A stretch of DNA of 64,000 nucleotides from Megasphaera sp. NM10 (GTDB taxonomy: Bacteria; Bacillota; Negativicutes; Veillonellales; Megasphaeraceae), in assembly GCF_000417505.1 (NCBI RefSeq), contig NZ_APHY01000009.1, forward strand, positions 1 to 64,000, written 5' to 3'. The translations under genes and the position numbers were made by a program. The notes beneath the pieces are model-generated. The model was not told where the DNA came from, did no database searches, and saw only the letters and a program-made list of their open reading frames with translations. Positions 35,683-44,738 of the stretch are shown here, piece by piece (positions within the stretch are counted from its first letter, which is position 1; every line of letters begins with the position of its first letter).

Positions 35683-36627
35683 ATGAGGAAACACGTAAAA
35701 GAAATCGGTAAGTTTTTTGTCTTTGTCGCCATTTTCTTTGCCTTGACATCGCCGTTTGTCGTCCTCTTCGGCCCCTTCGACAACCTGAAGCGCACCGTCA
35801 TCGGGGCTATCCTGAAGAGCCGTCATCCCCAGTACATCACCTGGCTTTTTTCGCAGGAAGAAATCGACGAAATCCTGGGCGGCATCAGCTCGACGCCGAA
35901 GCAGGAACTGTTCAAGTTCAAAGCCCGGACGGACTCGACACTTACCCTGAAGAATATTGATTCCAGCCGTTTCAAGGGATTCCTCCTGGAAATCCCGGAC
36001 CCGCACCGCGTACAGGTCGCGACGGCTGAAAATATGGATGAAAAAGGCGACACGACCAGCGGTATTGCCGAACGCGTCGGCGCCGTAGCGGCCATCAATG
36101 CCGGCGGCTTCTATGATGCCAACGGGACCGGTACGGGCCGCCAGCCTTACGGTTTCATCCTCCACGATGGCAAATATCTCCTCGGCCAGGATGCGTCCGA
36201 TGAGGAAGAAAATGAATTCGTCGGCTTCACCAAGGACGGCAACCTCATCGTCGGCAACTACTCCAAGGCCGAACTGAAAGAAAAGGACGTCGTCGAAGGC
36301 ATTTCCTTCGGGCCGGCCCTCATCGTCAACGGTGAAAAGATGATCACCCACGGCGACGGCGGCTGGGGCGTCGGTCCCCGCACGGCCATCGGCCAGCGCA
36401 AAGACGGCACGGTCCTCTTCCTGGTCATCGACGGCCGCCAGCCTGGCTATTCCGTCGGGGCGACACTGCGCGACATCCAGAACATCATGTATGAAGAAGG
36501 CGCCGTCATTGCGGCCAACCTGGATGGCGGGTCGAGCTCGACGCTGTATTATAATGGCAAAGTCATCAACAAACCGGCGGACCTCTTAGGTGAACGCATG
36601 ATTCCGACGGCGTTCGTCGTCAAGTAG
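35683..36627 (+). CDS. Phosphodiester glycosidase family protein (NAGPA/DUF2233)
   Basis: 314 residues. N-terminal membrane anchor or signal (about 8-32), then a NAGPA-type domain with AINAGGFYDANGTG, GPRTAIGQRKDG and NLDGGSSSTLYYNGKV, the hallmarks of N-acetylglucosamine-1-phosphodiester alpha-N-acetylglucosaminidase-like proteins. Bacterial members are often near exopolysaccharide or wall-polymer genes. Periplasmic or surface location is likely. 23 bases after the deacetylase. Confidence 0.82.
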   Translation: MRKHVKEIGKFFVFVAIFFALTSPFVVLFGPFDNLKRTVIGAILKSRHPQYITWLFSQEEIDEILGGISSTPKQELFKFKARTDSTLTLKNIDSSRFKGFLLEIPDPHRVQVATAENMDEKGDTTSGIAERVGAVAAINAGGFYDANGTGTGRQPYGFILHDGKYLLGQDASDEEENEFVGFTKDGNLIVGNYSKAELKEKDVVEGISFGPALIVNGEKMITHGDGGWGVGPRTAIGQRKDGTVLFLVIDGRQPGYSVGATLRDIQNIMYEEGAVIAANLDGGSSSTLYYNGKVINKPADLLGERMIPTAFVVK

Positions 36628-36637
36628 GAGGCAGGCT

Positions 36638-37540
36638 ATGAAATTACGAAAGTTCATTGCAGTCTTTCTGGCCGGCATCGCCGTCCAGGCTGCTATTTAT
36701 CTCTACCTGGACCAGGTCTTGTTCGCGCCGACGTCGGATTTCCAGATCGGCGGCACGAACCAGCAGGAAGCCATGGGCGAAGGGACAGAACCGAACGGCC
36801 GCAGCTTCTATTCCTATGACAAGCGCTTCATGGCGACCATCGTCGACGACAGGGTCACCATTTACGAAGCCGGCAAGAAGAACGATCCCCAGCGCATCAA
36901 TCTCCACGGCCGCAAGGTCTCCTTCTTTGAATGGCTGCCCGACCGCAACCTGGCTATCTTCGCCACCTATGGCCGCGACAGGAAGACCGGCAAGTACGGC
37001 GTCTACATCGCCCAGTACAACCCGATTTATCCGGACCGCGAACTCGATACGCCTATCGAAGATGCCCCGGTCGACAGTAAGATCACCGATGTCGCCTATT
37101 CGACGGCGACCAATGTCGTCTACATGAAGCTCCAGGTCGGCGACAATAAATACCGCATCTACCGGACCGACGCCAACTACGACACGCGCCGCATCCACGT
37201 CCAGGCAGAAAACATCGGCCGCATCGCCGTATTCTACGATTCGGATACGTTCTTCTACGACAACCTGCGGACCGGCGTCGTCTACATGTTCGACGGGGCG
37301 ACCAGCAGCTGGCGTGAAATCTCGCCGAGCGGCAATTTCCGTCTCATCGGTATCGATGGACAGGAAATCTACATCGCCGAAATGAACCACGACGACAAGG
37401 TCGTAGCCGCCTACCGCGGCCGCCTGCGGGTCGGCTTCAAGAAGATAGCGACGTACAAGACGCCGGAAGACTTCAATAAGATTACCCTTAACAGTATGCA
37501 CGAAGCATCGGAAAAATCCGATAAAATGGAAAAGAAGTAG
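36638..37540 (+). CDS. Membrane-anchored beta-propeller-like protein, unknown
   Basis: 300 residues. One N-terminal hydrophobic helix (about 7-25), then a soluble region built of repeated strands with Y/F-D-containing blades (DKRFMATIVDD, PDRNLAIFATYG, VAYSTATNVVYMKL, YDSDTFFYDN, GQEIYIAEMN), suggesting a WD/Tricorn-type propeller. No enzyme motif seen. Ten bases after the glycosidase gene, so probably a periplasmic partner in the same envelope process. Confidence 0.6.
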   Translation: MKLRKFIAVFLAGIAVQAAIYLYLDQVLFAPTSDFQIGGTNQQEAMGEGTEPNGRSFYSYDKRFMATIVDDRVTIYEAGKKNDPQRINLHGRKVSFFEWLPDRNLAIFATYGRDRKTGKYGVYIAQYNPIYPDRELDTPIEDAPVDSKITDVAYSTATNVVYMKLQVGDNKYRIYRTDANYDTRRIHVQAENIGRIAVFYDSDTFFYDNLRTGVVYMFDGATSSWREISPSGNFRLIGIDGQEIYIAEMNHDDKVVAAYRGRLRVGFKKIATYKTPEDFNKITLNSMHEASEKSDKMEKK

Positions 37541-37549
37541 GTGATTGTC

Positions 37550-37885
37550 ATGGCAAAACATAAGATTCCCAAGAATCGCTCTATCGAAGACATGTTCCAG
37601 GGCGTCGAAGAAGAATCGACCTTTGAAACGACGGGCTGGGAAGACGACGAAGTGAGCGTCCGCCGGCCGCAGGCCAAAAAGACGGCTAAGAAGCAGACCG
37701 CCTCGGACTTCCGCCGCCAGTTCTTCACGGACGACCTCCAGGAAAAAGTCGGCTCTATCCTCCTCGATATCAAGATGGCTTACTTCAAGGACGGCGTCGG
37801 CGACATCTCCCTGGAAGTCGTCAAGGACGGCCGCAACGTCGTCATCAAGACGGCACCGAAGACGAGCAAAAAACTGAGAAAATGA
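37550..37885 (+). CDS. Small basic protein, unknown
   Basis: 111 residues, cytosolic, with an acidic middle and Lys-rich segments (KKTAKKQ, TSKKLRK). ATG 37550 has AGGTGA 6 bases upstream; a GTG at 37541 is the alternative. No known domain. Overlaps the next gene by 4 bases (ATGA). Confidence 0.6.
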   Translation: MAKHKIPKNRSIEDMFQGVEEESTFETTGWEDDEVSVRRPQAKKTAKKQTASDFRRQFFTDDLQEKVGSILLDIKMAYFKDGVGDISLEVVKDGRNVVIKTAPKTSKKLRK

Positions 37886-38388
37886 AACAGGCAGACCTGG
37901 AAAAGCATTTCCGCTGTGGTCCCGTCGAGGCGGCCTATGAGAACTCGAAATGGTTTTCCGGCTTCATGAAGGTCCTCTTCCTCATGGTGGCCATCTACTT
38001 CTTCTGGCTCATGACGGGGGAAGCGCACCTGGTTGAACACCTCGACAACTGGGCCGTCCTGGCCTTTTGCCTGTGGCGCATCCATCGCCAGGACGACGTC
38101 ATGTGCTACGTCACCCGGAAGGGCCTCATCGTCCGCCGCCAGTTCCGGTCGCTCCATGAATTCTACGACGACCAGTTCCATGAGGAGCGGAGCCTCATCT
38201 TCCTCCCGTATAAGGACATCTTCGTCATCAGCGACAACTGGCAGGAAATCCAGCTGGGCGAAGCCGAAGAAGGCGGCCTGGCCGTCCTGCCCGTGCACCT
38301 GCAGTTCCTGTCCAAGCGCAACAAACAGCGCATCATCGACCGCATCAAGCAGGCCCATGAAACGGACGATGACGAAAGCGCCCATTGA
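37882..38388 (+). CDS. Small membrane protein, unknown
   Basis: 168 residues. Two hydrophobic segments (about 28-45 and 52-66) are followed by a beta-rich cytosolic part (VTRKGLIVRRQF, FLPYKDIFVISDNWQEIQLG) like the PH-type domains of YcxB-like proteins, which is only a resemblance. Last gene of the operon that starts at 33857; a terminator follows at 38419. Confidence 0.55.
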   Translation: MKQADLEKHFRCGPVEAAYENSKWFSGFMKVLFLMVAIYFFWLMTGEAHLVEHLDNWAVLAFCLWRIHRQDDVMCYVTRKGLIVRRQFRSLHEFYDDQFHEERSLIFLPYKDIFVISDNWQEIQLGEAEEGGLAVLPVHLQFLSKRNKQRIIDRIKQAHETDDDESAH

Positions 38389-38418
38389 CAGGACCTGTCC
38401 TATGTGCGATATGCATGA

Positions 38419-38446
38419 ATCGGCATGGAGACATGCCGATTTTTTA
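38419..38446 (+). terminator. Rho-independent terminator
   Basis: ATCGGCATG-GAGA-CATGCCGAT followed by TTTTT. A 9-bp perfect stem with a GNRA-type loop (GAGA). Confidence 0.92.
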
Positions 38447-38540
38447 TACCCAAAAGCCTTTATCTTTTTAACGAAATAAAGTAAAATAGGGCATGTACAC
38501 AACGGTACGCCTAGATGATCTCAAGGGGAGAGCGATAATC

Positions 38541-39338
38541 ATGGAATGGAAAAAATACGCAGCTGCCGGTATGGCGGCAATTCTGACAGCAACTTTCGTC
38601 GCCGGCTGCGGCGGGGACAAACAGGCCGACAAGGGGACGGCTGCCAAGAGGGATAAGATTGTCATCGGCCTCGATGACAACTTCCCGCCTTTTGGGTTCC
38701 ATGATGAAAGCGGCGAGCTCGTCGGCTTTGACATCGACATGGCCAAGGAAGCCTCCAAGCGCCTGGGCATGGAAGTCGAATTCAAGCCCATCGATTGGGA
38801 CAGCAAGGAAACGGAACTGAAGAGCAAAAAAATCGATGCCATCTGGAACGGCCTGTCCATCACGCCGGAACGGGAACAGAACATCCTCTTCTCCCGGCCC
38901 TATGAAAACGGCCCGCAGATCCTGTTGGTCAAGAACGACTCGCCCATCCAGGGCAAGGCCGACCTGGCCGGCAAAATCGTCGGCACCCAGCAGGGCAGCA
39001 CCGGCCTGGAAGCCATCGAAGCCGAACCGGAACTGCGCGATTCCTTTAAGGAACTGAAACAGTATTCGGACAACGTCACGTCCTTCATGGACCTGGAAGT
39101 CGGCCGCATCGATGCCGTCGTCGTCGCCCAGACGACAGCGGCGTACTTCATCAAGAAGAACAACGCGCCGTTCCGCATCATCGACGTCGGCTATCCCGAC
39201 ATCCCCAGCGGTGTCGGCATGCGCAAGGACGATACGGCACTGAAGGCCCAGCTCGACAAGGTCCTGGAAGACATGCACAACGACGGCACGTCGAAGAAGA
39301 TTTCTGAAAAATGGTTTGGCATCGACGTCACGATGTAA
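38541..39338 (+). CDS. Polar amino acid ABC transporter, binding lipoprotein 1
   Basis: Periplasmic substrate-binding protein (family 3), 265 residues. Lipobox FVAGC (Cys about 20). Ligand-site strands are IGLDDNFPPFGFHDESGELVGFDIDMAKEA, a polar amino acid type pattern, and MDLEVGRIDAVV. Start ATG 38541 behind AAGGGGAG; the frame extends upstream to 38493 without a good ribosome site. Tandem paralogue of the next gene; both precede one permease and one ATPase. Confidence 0.9.
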   Translation: MEWKKYAAAGMAAILTATFVAGCGGDKQADKGTAAKRDKIVIGLDDNFPPFGFHDESGELVGFDIDMAKEASKRLGMEVEFKPIDWDSKETELKSKKIDAIWNGLSITPEREQNILFSRPYENGPQILLVKNDSPIQGKADLAGKIVGTQQGSTGLEAIEAEPELRDSFKELKQYSDNVTSFMDLEVGRIDAVVVAQTTAAYFIKKNNAPFRIIDVGYPDIPSGVGMRKDDTALKAQLDKVLEDMHNDGTSKKISEKWFGIDVTM

Positions 39339-39350
39339 GGAGGAATTCAC

Positions 39351-40154
39351 ATGAATTGGAAAAAAGCACTGGCTGCGGGTACACTGGCCGTAGCAGCCGT
39401 TACCATGGTCGCCGGCTGCGGCGGCAATGCAAATAAACAGGCAGAACAGAAACTGCCCGATAAGATCGTCATCGGCCTGGATGACAACTTCCCGCCCATG
39501 GGCTTCCGCGATGACAGCGGTCAGCTCGTCGGCTTCGACATCGACCTGGCACAGGAAGCGTCCAAGCGCCTGGGCATCCCCGTCGAATTCAAGCCCATCG
39601 ACTGGGACAGCAAGGAAGCAGCCCTCAAGAGCAAACAGGTCGACATGCTCTGGAACGGCCTGACCATCACCGATGAACGGTCCCAGCAGATCGCCTTCTC
39701 CAAGCCCTATATGAACAACGCCCAGCTCCTCGTCGTCCGCGCCGATTCGCCCATCAATGACCGGGCCGGCCTGGCAGGGAAGGTCATCGGCACCCAGGAA
39801 GGGAGCAGCTCCATCGACGCCCTGGAAAAGAACGCCGAATTCAAGGATTCCCTGGCAGAAGTCAAGAAATACGGCGACTTCGTCAACGCCTTCATGGACC
39901 TGGAAATCGGCCGTACTGACGGCATCCTCGTCGACAGCGTCGTCGGCCGTTACTACATGGCCAAGAAACCGGGCAAGTTCAAAGTCATCGACGACAAGAT
40001 GGGCGACGAAAAATTCGGCGTCGGCATGCGCAAGGAAGATACGCTCTTGCAGGATAAACTCAACGACGTCTTGAAACAAATGAGTGAAGATGGTACAATG
40101 ACTAAGTTGTCCCAGAAGTGGTTTAACGAAGATATTACCATTAAAGTACAGTAA
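39351..40154 (+). CDS. Polar amino acid ABC transporter, binding lipoprotein 2
   Basis: 267 residues; lipobox MVAGC. Nearly collinear with the protein encoded just upstream: shared NFPP-GF-DDSG-LVGFDID, FKPIDWDSKE and LWNGLTIT blocks, but different lobes around the ligand pocket, so the pair may give the transporter two specificities. 12 bases after the first copy, Shine-Dalgarno AAGGAGGA. Confidence 0.9.
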   Translation: MNWKKALAAGTLAVAAVTMVAGCGGNANKQAEQKLPDKIVIGLDDNFPPMGFRDDSGQLVGFDIDLAQEASKRLGIPVEFKPIDWDSKEAALKSKQVDMLWNGLTITDERSQQIAFSKPYMNNAQLLVVRADSPINDRAGLAGKVIGTQEGSSSIDALEKNAEFKDSLAEVKKYGDFVNAFMDLEIGRTDGILVDSVVGRYYMAKKPGKFKVIDDKMGDEKFGVGMRKEDTLLQDKLNDVLKQMSEDGTMTKLSQKWFNEDITIKVQ

Positions 40155-40179
40155 GCGAAGCGGGATGTAACGACGATTC

Positions 40180-40324
40180 GTAGGGGCCGCCCAAAAGGGC
40201 GGCCCGCCTTGCGTATATACGTATCCTATGCTGTATATGTGTCAATCCGCCCACCGTAGGGGCTCGCACGTGGCGAGCCCGTCACAGGATTTGGGGGATG
40301 TCCCACTTCTATATATGTGTCAAT
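40180..40324 (+). repeat. Two REP-like palindromes within a 13-bp direct repeat region
   Basis: 40180-40208: GTAGGGGCCGCC, loop CAAAA, GGGCGGCCCGCC. 40256-40283: GTAGGGGCTCGC, loop ACGT, GGCGAGCCCGTC. The second copy is bracketed by the direct repeat TATATGTGTCAAT (40234-40246 and 40312-40324). Transcription into the permease gene must cross both hairpins. Confidence 0.75.
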
Positions 40325-40342
40325 TCCAAAAAAGGAGCCAAC

Positions 40343-40994
40343 ATGGATTATTTATTTCACATCGTGCCTGTCGTTGCCGTAGGCCTGCAGATTACCCTGA
40401 AAATTTTCATCATCACCATCGTCCTGAGCCTCGCCCTTGGGCATCCTCATGGCTATCGGCCGTATTTCCAAGATCGCCATCCTGCGTAAGGCCATGTACG
40501 CCTATATCTACGTCATGCGCGGCACGCCGCTCATGCTGCAGATCCTCTTCATCTACTACGGCCTGCCCTTCATCATCGACGGCCTGAAACTGCCGGCCTT
40601 CCCGGCGGCCATCATCGCCTTCGTCCTCAACTATGCCGCCTACTTTGCCGAAATCTTCCGCGGCGGCATCCAGTCCATCGACCGCGGCCAGTATGAAGGG
40701 GCGAAAGTCCTGGGCATGACCTACGTCCAGACCATGCGCCGCATCATCCTGCCCCAGGTCATCAAGCGCGTCCTGCCGCCGGTCTCGAACGAAACGATCA
40801 ACCTCCTCAAGGATACGTCCCTGGTCTACATCCTGGCCATGAACGACATCCTGCGCATTACGCGCTCCATCGTACAGCGCGACTTCGACACGACGGCCTT
40901 CCTGGTCGCTGCCGTCTTCTACCTGTTCTTTACCTTTATCCTGACCAAGGTCTTTGGTTATCTGGAAAAACGCTATGCCGTTTACGATGAATAA
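40343..40994 (+). pseudogene. Polar amino acid ABC permease, single-base frameshift
   Basis: Starts at ATG 40343 (Shine-Dalgarno AAAGGAG), giving MDYLFHIVPVVAVGLQITLK... up to SLALG. The frame then shifts, and the rest (ILMAIGRISKIAILRKAMYAYIYVMRGTPL onward) is in another frame to 40994. One G too many in GGG at 40439-40441 explains it; removing it gives SLALGILMAIG and a normal permease of about 216 residues. The second part has the RGTPLMLQ and EIFRGGIQSI (EAA-loop) signatures. Otherwise the operon is intact, so a sequence error is a strong alternative. Confidence 0.85.
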
Positions 40995-41005
40995 GGAGGA
41001 TTATC

Positions 41006-41773
41006 ATGAGTTTTATTGAAATGGACCATATCCGCAAGAGCTTCGGCAGTCTCGAAGTCTTGAAAGACGTCACCCTCCACGTTGAAACGGGGGAAGTCAT
41101 TTCCATTATCGGCCCGTCTGGCAGCGGCAAGAGTACCTTCCTGCGCTGTCTCTGTCAGCTGGAAACGATCAACAGCGGCTCCATCGTCGTCGACGGCCAG
41201 ACCATGGTCAGCACGCCCGAAGGGAGCAGCCGTGCCGTCTACGCCCCGGCAGCCGACGTCCGGACCATCTGCCGCCGCATGGGCATGTGCTTCCAGCACT
41301 TCAACCTCTTCCCGCACATGACCGTCCTGGACAACATCCTGGAAGCGCCGCGCATCGTCAAGAAGATGAAGACCGAAGAAATCATGCCCAAAGCCGAAGA
41401 ACTCCTGAAAAAAGTCGGCCTCTGGGATAAACGCGATGCCTATCCGTCGCGCCTCTCCGGCGGCCAGCAGCAGCGTGTGGCCATCGCCCGCGCCCTGGCC
41501 ATGGACCCGGACATCATGCTCTTCGACGAACCGACGAGCGCCCTGGACCCGGAACTGACCGGCGAAGTCCTGCGGACCATCAAACAGCTCGCCGACGAAC
41601 ACATGACCATGATCATCGTCACCCACGAAATGGCCTTCGCCAAAGAAGTCGCCGACCGGGTCATCTTCATGGCCGACGGCATCATCCAGGAACAAGGCAA
41701 ACCGGAAGACGTCTTCGAACACCCGCAGAACGAACGGACCCAGAACTTCCTCAAATCCATGCTCCATTTTTGA
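41006..41773 (+). CDS. Polar amino acid ABC transporter, ATP-binding protein
   Basis: 255 residues. Walker [11 protein letters not shown]-loop in [11 protein letters not shown], signature LSGGQQQR, Walker [15 protein letters not shown] and switch His in IVTHEMAFA. GlnQ/ArtP-like family. Shine-Dalgarno AAGGAGGA 11 bases after the permease. Energises import with the two upstream binding proteins. Confidence 0.95.
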   Translation: MSFIEMDHIRKSFGSLEVLKDVTLHVETGEVISIIGPSGSGKSTFLRCLCQLETINSGSIVVDGQTMVSTPEGSSRAVYAPAADVRTICRRMGMCFQHFNLFPHMTVLDNILEAPRIVKKMKTEEIMPKAEELLKKVGLWDKRDAYPSRLSGGQQQRVAIARALAMDPDIMLFDEPTSALDPELTGEVLRTIKQLADEHMTMIIVTHEMAFAKEVADRVIFMADGIIQEQGKPEDVFEHPQNERTQNFLKSMLHF

Positions 41774-41787
41774 TGGTAAAATCATAA

Positions 41788-42000
41788 TTCGCAGTTCGCA
41801 ATTCGCAGGCCGCAGGCCGCAAGGCTCCTCTAATAGGGGAGCTGGCCGCCAAAGGCGGTCTGAGAGGTTGCCCATGGACCGCTTGTGGGAATCCCGTGGA
41901 TCGTATTGTAGGGGCGCCTACGTGGGGCGCCCGCCGGTATATAAAGGAATCCCGTTATCAACCATTTACGTGAGCGGGCTCGCCACGTGCGAGCCCCTAC
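41788..42000. repeat. Repeat-filled gap: heptads, double hairpin, two REP-like palindromes
   Basis: 41788-41822: five 7-bp units of the form TTCGCAR or GCCGCAR. 41822-41869: reverse copy of the AACCTCTC double-hairpin element (CCGCC-AAA-GGCGG stem). 41908-41935: GTAGGGGCGCC, loop TACGTG, GGGCGCCCGCC. 41974-42000: minus-strand REP-like copy with stem GGGCTCGC / GCGAGCCC. No gene in this gap. Confidence 0.8.
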
Positions 42001-42003
42001 AGC

Positions 42004-42037
42004 AAAAGGACTTGTCGTCATGCGACAAGTCCTTTTT
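42004..42037 (+). terminator. Terminator of the TGTCGCA-core family
   Basis: AAAAGGACTTGTCG-TCATG-CGACAAGTCCTTTTT. Positioned to end the ABC transporter transcript after the repeat region. Confidence 0.85.
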
Positions 42038-42146
42038 CCACATCGGACCGTTCGCCGTCCAGGAGGTAGCCCGTGCGCCCCGTTTTGTGCTATAATGATT
42101 TCATACGCGAATATGACATTATTCTATCGAAAGGTAGGGAACTTAC

Positions 42147-43589
42147 ATGACTCAATTAAAATTACGTTCTGGTTTTACTTTTGACGTAACCAACCTTTAT
42201 GGTCCCAAGGCCGTCACTGAAGAAGAAGTCAAGGCTTTTGAACCCGTTTACACCAAGGCTCACGAAGCCGTTATGAATATGCGCAAGACCGGCATCATGC
42301 CGGGCCATCTCTCGAAAGACGGAGAACCGGAAGAAGTCCTCTTCCCGCAGCTGCCGTACATCGAAGAAGGCAACATCAACAGTCCGGAACGCATCTTTGC
42401 CCTGGAAGAACTGGCACGGACGACGCGCAACCGCGTAGACACCGTCGTATTCCTCGGCATCGGCGGTTCCTATCTCGGTGGCAAGGTCCTCTTCGACGTC
42501 CAGTGCGGCGAATTCTGGAACCTCAAGAGCACGGAAGAACGCAAGGGCTTCCCGAAAGCCTTCTTTGCCGGCAACAACGTCGACTCCCATAAGATGACGG
42601 GCCTCATCCATTTCCTCAAGGCCGACAGCCACACCAAACCGAACTACACGGTCATGGCCGTCGTCATTTCCAAATCGGGCTCGACCATTGAACCCATGTC
42701 CAACTACATGGTCCTCAAACAGGCCATGAACGATGCCGGCATCGCCCTGGAAACGGTAGCCGTTACGGACCCCCACGACGGCGGCGAAAAAGAAACATTG
42801 CTCCACGGCCTGGCCAAGAAATCGGGCTGGCCCATCTTCTACGTTCCCGATGGCGTCGGCGGCCGTTTCAGCGTCTTCTCCGAAGTCGGCCTCATCGTCG
42901 GTGCCCTCACGGGCTTTGACATCCGTCAGTTCCTCGACGGCGCCCGCGACATGGACCACGCCTGCCAGAACCCGGATATATGGCAGAACCCGGCCCTGCT
43001 CAACAGTGTCCTCAAATTCCTGGCCGGCAAGAACCACGGCCGCGACCTGGAAGTCCTCATGCCCTATGCGGATAACCTGAAATCCTTGTCCGAATGGTAC
43101 ATCCAGCTCCTGGCTGAATCCCTGGGCAAACGCCTGGACAAACAGGGCAACGTCGTCAACTACGGCCGCACGCCTATCGTCGCCGTCGGCACGACGGACA
43201 TGCACGCCCAGACCCAGGAACATCAGGAAGGCCCGCAGGACAAAGTCGTCCAGTTCGTCTCCGTCGAAAACTGGCCCGACGACGTCACGGTACCCCATCT
43301 CTATGACGAATACCCGAAACTCGCTGCCTTCAGCGGCCTGCCTTTGAGCCAGATCCTGGAAGCGGCCCGCAGCTCCAACGCCGAAGCCCTCGCCGGTGAC
43401 GGCCGTCCCAGCGCCAACTACATCCTGCCCGCCCTGACCCCGTATCACCTGGGCGAATTGATGTTCATGCTCTGCCTGTCCATCGCTTACGAAGGCGAAT
43501 ACGCCAACGTCGACGCCTTCAACCAGCCCGGCGTCGAAGTCTACAAGAAATTCCTCGGCGGCCGTCTGAAAAAATTACAGGAAAAATAA
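42147..43589 (+). CDS. pgi: Glucose-6-phosphate isomerase
   Basis: Interconverts glucose-6-phosphate and fructose-6-phosphate. 480 residues, near the short bacterial form. Recognisable parts are VVFLGIGGSYLGGKVLFD, VISKSGSTIEPM (sugar-phosphate site), GVGGRFSVFSEVGL, and the C-terminal catalytic region with FNQPGVEVYKK. Likely promoter -10 TATAAT at 42091-42096 with no clear -35. Shine-Dalgarno AGGTAGGG. Followed by a triple REP-like array and galE. Confidence 0.96.
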   Translation: MTQLKLRSGFTFDVTNLYGPKAVTEEEVKAFEPVYTKAHEAVMNMRKTGIMPGHLSKDGEPEEVLFPQLPYIEEGNINSPERIFALEELARTTRNRVDTVVFLGIGGSYLGGKVLFDVQCGEFWNLKSTEERKGFPKAFFAGNNVDSHKMTGLIHFLKADSHTKPNYTVMAVVISKSGSTIEPMSNYMVLKQAMNDAGIALETVAVTDPHDGGEKETLLHGLAKKSGWPIFYVPDGVGGRFSVFSEVGLIVGALTGFDIRQFLDGARDMDHACQNPDIWQNPALLNSVLKFLAGKNHGRDLEVLMPYADNLKSLSEWYIQLLAESLGKRLDKQGNVVNYGRTPIVAVGTTDMHAQTQEHQEGPQDKVVQFVSVENWPDDVTVPHLYDEYPKLAAFSGLPLSQILEAARSSNAEALAGDGRPSANYILPALTPYHLGELMFMLCLSIAYEGEYANVDAFNQPGVEVYKKFLGGRLKKLQEK

Positions 43590-43613
43590 TTTATAATCCG
43601 CAGAAACATTATC

Positions 43614-43715
43614 GTAGGGGCTCCCACATGGGGAGCCCGCCCAGTATACCGTAGGGGCTCCCGCGTGGGGAGCCCGCCCAGTATATCGTAGGGGCTCCCG
43701 CGTGGGGAGCCCGCC
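43614..43715 (+). repeat. Three REP-like palindromes in tandem, 37-bp period
   Basis: Units start at 43614, 43651 and 43688. Each is GTAGGGGCTCCC, loop ACAT or GCGT, GGGGAGCCCGCC, followed by a short AGTATA-type spacer. Between pgi and galE. Three units without unique spacers; not a CRISPR array. Confidence 0.9.
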
Positions 43716-43742
43716 CAATAAATAACGAAAGGCAGACTCTCA

Positions 43743-44738
43743 ATGAATATTCTCGTTACCGGCGGCGCCGGCTACATCGGCAGCCATACGGTCAAAGCCT
43801 TATTGGCTCAGGGCCACAACGTCGTCGTCATTGATAATCTTTCGCGCGGCCATCGGGCAGCCGTCCCGGAAGAAATCCCTTTTTACGTCGTCGACATCCA
43901 TGACATCGACCGGGTACGGCACATCATGGAAGACATGAACATCGACGCCGTCATGCACTTCGCCGCCCATAGCCAGGTCGGCGAATCCATGGAAAACCCG
44001 ACAATTTATTACGACAACAACGTCGTCGGCTCGTACTGCCTCCTGGAAGCTGTACGCCGGGCCGGCGTCAAATACTTCGTCTTCTCGTCGACGGCCGCCG
44101 TTTACGGCGAACCGGAACAGACGCCGATCACCGAAGACATGCCCTACCATCCGACCAACGTCTACGGCCAGACCAAGCTCATGATCGAAACCATGCTGGC
44201 CCAGTTCAGCCGGGCCTATGGCCTGCGCTACGTGGCCCTGCGCTACTTTAATGCCGCCGGGGCCGATGGAAGCGGCACCATTGGTGAAGACCACACACCG
44301 GAAACACACCTCATCCCCCTGATCCTGCAGACGGCCCTGGGCCAGCGGGACAGCATCAAGATTTTCGGCACCGACTATCCAACGCCCGACGGCACCTGCA
44401 TCCGTGACTACATCCACGTCACAGACCTCGCAGACGCCCACGTAAGGGTCCTCAAGTACCTCGCCGAAGGGGGAGAATCGCAGTACTTCAACTTGGGCTC
44501 TCAGAACGGCTTCAGCGTCCGTGAAATGATCGAAGCCGCCAAGAAAGTCACGGGCAAAGACTTCAAAGTCGAAGAAGCACCGCGCCGCGCCGGCGACCCG
44601 GCCATCCTCATCGCCGGATCCGAAAAGATCCGCCGCGTCACAGGCTGGCAGCCGACACACAGTAAGGTAGAACAAATCATTGCCGATGCCTGGAACTGGC
44701 ATCAGCATCATCCGCAGGGCTATGGAGATAAGCAATAA
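43743..44738 (+). CDS. galE: UDP-glucose 4-epimerase
   Basis: Extended SDR enzyme that interconverts UDP-glucose and UDP-galactose, supplying sugars for LPS or exopolysaccharide. 331 residues. NAD motif TGGAGYIGSH, catalytic SSTAAVYG with Tyr/Lys in YGQTK, and GTCIRDYIHVTDLADAH. Shine-Dalgarno GAAAGG. Its 3' end overlaps the following pilus-type gene by 17 bases. Confidence 0.95.
   Translation: MNILVTGGAGYIGSHTVKALLAQGHNVVVIDNLSRGHRAAVPEEIPFYVVDIHDIDRVRHIMEDMNIDAVMHFAAHSQVGESMENPTIYYDNNVVGSYCLLEAVRRAGVKYFVFSSTAAVYGEPEQTPITEDMPYHPTNVYGQTKLMIETMLAQFSRAYGLRYVALRYFNAAGADGSGTIGEDHTPETHLIPLILQTALGQRDSIKIFGTDYPTPDGTCIRDYIHVTDLADAHVRVLKYLAEGGESQYFNLGSQNGFSVREMIEAAKKVTGKDFKVEEAPRRAGDPAILIAGSEKIRRVTGWQPTHSKVEQIIADAWNWHQHHPQGYGDKQ

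Noticed and set aside
40343-40994. Programmed frameshift in the ABC permease
   Set aside because: The shift site is a plain GGG with no slippery heptamer or downstream stem, and this family is not known to use frameshifting; an indel or base error is simpler.
43614-43715. Three regularly spaced repeats resembling a short CRISPR array
   Set aside because: The 37-bp period leaves only about 9 bases between palindromes, these spacers are similar to each other, and no cas gene is present. They are tandem REP-like units.
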